Shown piece after piece: positions 63,940 through 64,000 of a stretch of DNA of 64,000 nt. Each line of letters opens with the position of its first letter. The first letter of the stretch is position 1. Origin of the DNA: Chloroflexota bacterium (GTDB taxonomy: Bacteria; Chloroflexota; Dehalococcoidia; Tepidiformales; Tepidiformaceae); assembly GCA_016234445.1 (NCBI GenBank), contig JACRBT010000014.1, positions 124,001 through 188,000 of the forward strand. Reading direction: 5' to 3'. The notes under the pieces are model-generated. The model was not told the DNA's origin and searched no databases. It worked only from the letters and a program-made list of their open reading frames with translations. The translations under genes and the position numbers were made by a program.

Positions 63940-64000
63940 ATGAGCGACGGTTCGACCATCGAATGGACGCAGGCAACGTGGAACCCGGTTACCGGGTGTA
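63940..64000 (+). CDS. Gp37/Gp68 (DUF5131) family protein, cut by window edge
   Basis: Only 20 codons are seen, from ATG 63940 with GGGGGG about 10 nt upstream: MSDGSTIEWTQATWNPVTG... The IEWT-x-ATWNPVTGC opening is characteristic of the phage Gp37/Gp68 / DUF5131 family, whose members continue with a CxxxCxxC radical-SAM-like cluster and are often found in phages and in DNA-repair contexts. The Cys cluster lies beyond the edge, so the call rests on the N-terminus. The upstream LexA box suggests DNA-damage induction. Confidence 0.7.
   Translation, partial: MSDGSTIEWTQATWNPVTGC

Overview
This is a 64 kb, uniformly GC-rich chromosomal window with no rRNA, tRNA or CRISPR array that I could find. 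It looks like a free-living aerobic or facultative bacterium. The mix of genes (ricT/PSP1 next to holB, gyrB, many AB-hydrolases, MFS carriers, P450 and luciferase-like oxidoreductases, Ala/Thr-rich lipoproteins, Uma2, DUF2182/DUF1326) and the frequent lack of Shine-Dalgarno sites suggest Chloroflexota or a relative. That placement is inference from gene content, not from a marker phylogeny.

Layout. 1-5 kb: a methyltransferase/left-handed-helix fusion cut by the left edge, two tandem paralogous lipoproteins and a secreted subtilase. 5-8 kb: a small-ORF/TetR operon with a clear operator, an AB-hydrolase and asd. 8-20 kb: a P450/flavin monooxygenase pair, lipoproteins, a beta-keto acid cleavage enzyme, Uma2, and a PadR-MFS operon with its own inverted-repeat operator. 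20-24 kb: a thiolase/3-hydroxyacyl-CoA dehydrogenase operon (fatty acyl-CoA or related degradation). 24-36 kb: a housekeeping block (DEAD-box helicase overlapping infA, rlmB, gyrB) interleaved with a solitary adenine methylase and a very large eight-PAS hybrid histidine kinase. 37-40 kb: a sulfatase and a DUF2182/DUF1326 pair. 40.3-43.3 kb: an isolated phage-type portal protein followed by three tightly coupled unknown genes, the strongest accessory island in the window. 43-49 kb: short-chain dehydrogenases, hydrolases, small stress-type proteins and a 3-methyladenine glycosylase. 49.6-52.4 kb: a GGDEF / HDOD / degenerate-GGDEF signalling operon. 52.4-63.7 kb: pyk, two cupredoxins, a PQQ-type dehydrogenase, Ldh-family dehydrogenase, MFS, a potassium channel, a luciferase-like enzyme, ricT and holB. 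The right edge holds a LexA-box promoter and the first 20 codons of a Gp37/Gp68 (DUF5131) gene.

Two genome-wide features stand out. First, at least twelve genes have a TANNNT hexamer 5-10 nt (mostly 6-7 nt) before the start codon, as expected if their mRNAs are leaderless; other genes in the same window carry good Shine-Dalgarno sites, so both initiation modes seem to coexist. Second, non-coding gaps carry a dispersed GC-rich repeat family (5.99-6.10 kb and 46.14-46.39 kb), a REP-like palindrome (56.68 kb) and heptamer tandem arrays (8.09-8.16 kb).

Many long open frames run antisense to these genes because of the high GC content; they were treated as shadows. Functions are assigned from motifs read by eye; no database search was possible.
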